Shown here: positions 63,957 through 64,000 of the stretch, piece after piece
Layout of the letters: each line of letters starts with the position of its first letter
Numbering within the stretch: the stretch's first letter is position 1
Source: an uncultured Bacteroidales bacterium
Lineage (GTDB): Bacteria; Bacteroidota; Bacteroidia; Bacteroidales; Porphyromonadaceae
DNA length: 64,000 nt
Direction of reading: 5' to 3'
Assembly: GCA_947290775.1 (NCBI GenBank)
Contig: CAMYPM010000003.1
Span: forward strand, 82,641-146,640
Position numbers and translations under genes: made by a program
The notes under the pieces: generated by a model
The model's database searches: none
Told to the model about the DNA's origin: nothing
Seen by the model: the letters and a program-made list of their open reading frames with translations, nothing else

Positions 63957-64000
63957 ATGGCGAATCAGACGAAAATAGTAGAATGCGTGCCTAACTTTAG
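63957..64000 (+). CDS. ftcD: Glutamate formimidoyltransferase, N-terminus only
   Basis: Only 14 complete codons are in the window: MANQTKIVECVPNF. The sequence KIVECVPNFS is the typical start of glutamate formiminotransferase, the histidine-degradation enzyme that moves a formimino group to tetrahydrofolate. The rest is outside. Confidence 0.75.
   Translation, partial: MANQTKIVECVPNF

Noticed and set aside
63796..63978. 60-codon open frame overlapping the ftcD start
   Set aside because: It overlaps the clear ftcD start in another frame and looks like random translation of an AT-rich leader.

Overview
The window reads as chromosome of a Bacteroidota bacterium close to Porphyromonas. The evidence is a Bacteroidota-type promoter signature (TAnnTTTG at about -7, often with TTG or TTTG about 20 bases upstream) before many genes, near absence of Shine-Dalgarno sites, a PorW/SprE-like lipoprotein of the type IX secretion system, an animal-like glutaminyl cyclase, a fused FeoA-FeoB, a fused MsrA-MsrB, a GT3-type glycogen synthase, and an acd-etfB-etfA-crt-hbd cluster plus pta-ackA typical of a butyrate- and acetate-forming anaerobe. 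I see no prophage, insertion sequence, CRISPR array or rRNA. Species cannot be fixed from sequence reading alone.

Layout. 1-3.7 kb: truncated secA and a DUF4105/Lnb-like membrane protein. 4.2-7.2 kb: a 22-bp repeat array, tRNA-His, yigZ, rnhB-sufS and tRNA-Ala. 7.2-12.3 kb: aroA, a small Cys-rich membrane protein and porW. 12.3-15.4 kb: palindromic 44-bp repeats, crcB and a TonB-dependent receptor. 15.4-22 kb: pta-ackA, trxA, dnaE. 22.2-26.7 kb: a hemerythrin protein with a LuxR-type regulator, then feoAB with a small Cys-rich protein. 26.7-31.4 kb: nspC-ftsY-rimO and an HU-like/LysM membrane protein. 31.9-37.4 kb: msrAB, an M16 peptidase, an MFS exporter. 37.6-41.9 kb: leuS, a YitT-family protein, a DUF2752 protein. 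41.9-45 kb: punA, an AlkD-like protein, glycogen synthase. 45.4-50.6 kb: the butyrate cluster. 51.2-56.9 kb: an XRE regulator, then glutaminyl cyclase-sufE-DUF2156-GNAT, tpx and an exported thioredoxin. 57.2-64 kb: ileS-lspA-DUF4296, tgt and the first codons of ftcD.

How the genes fit together. Acyl-CoA dehydrogenase with EtfAB, crotonase and 3-hydroxybutyryl-CoA dehydrogenase interconvert acetoacetyl-CoA and butyryl-CoA, while Pta-AckA make ATP from acetyl-CoA. SufS and SufE form an Fe-S sulfur relay. FeoAB, hemerythrin, Tpx, MsrAB and thioredoxins fit an iron-dependent anaerobe facing oxidative stress. SecA, LspA, FtsY, PorW and glutaminyl cyclase serve export and envelope maturation.

The most notable points are: (1) five intergenic arrays of degenerate 22-bp quasi-palindromic units, most in exact 22-base register; (2) a -1 frameshift that splits crotonase; (3) a 57-codon remnant of a CoA-transferase beta subunit between a good promoter and the acyl-CoA dehydrogenase gene, read as the scar of a deletion; (4) a 44-bp palindromic repeat cluster; (5) a tRNA-guanine transglycosylase without the usual zinc cysteines; (6) a LuxR-type regulator with a degenerate receiver, paired with a hemerythrin.
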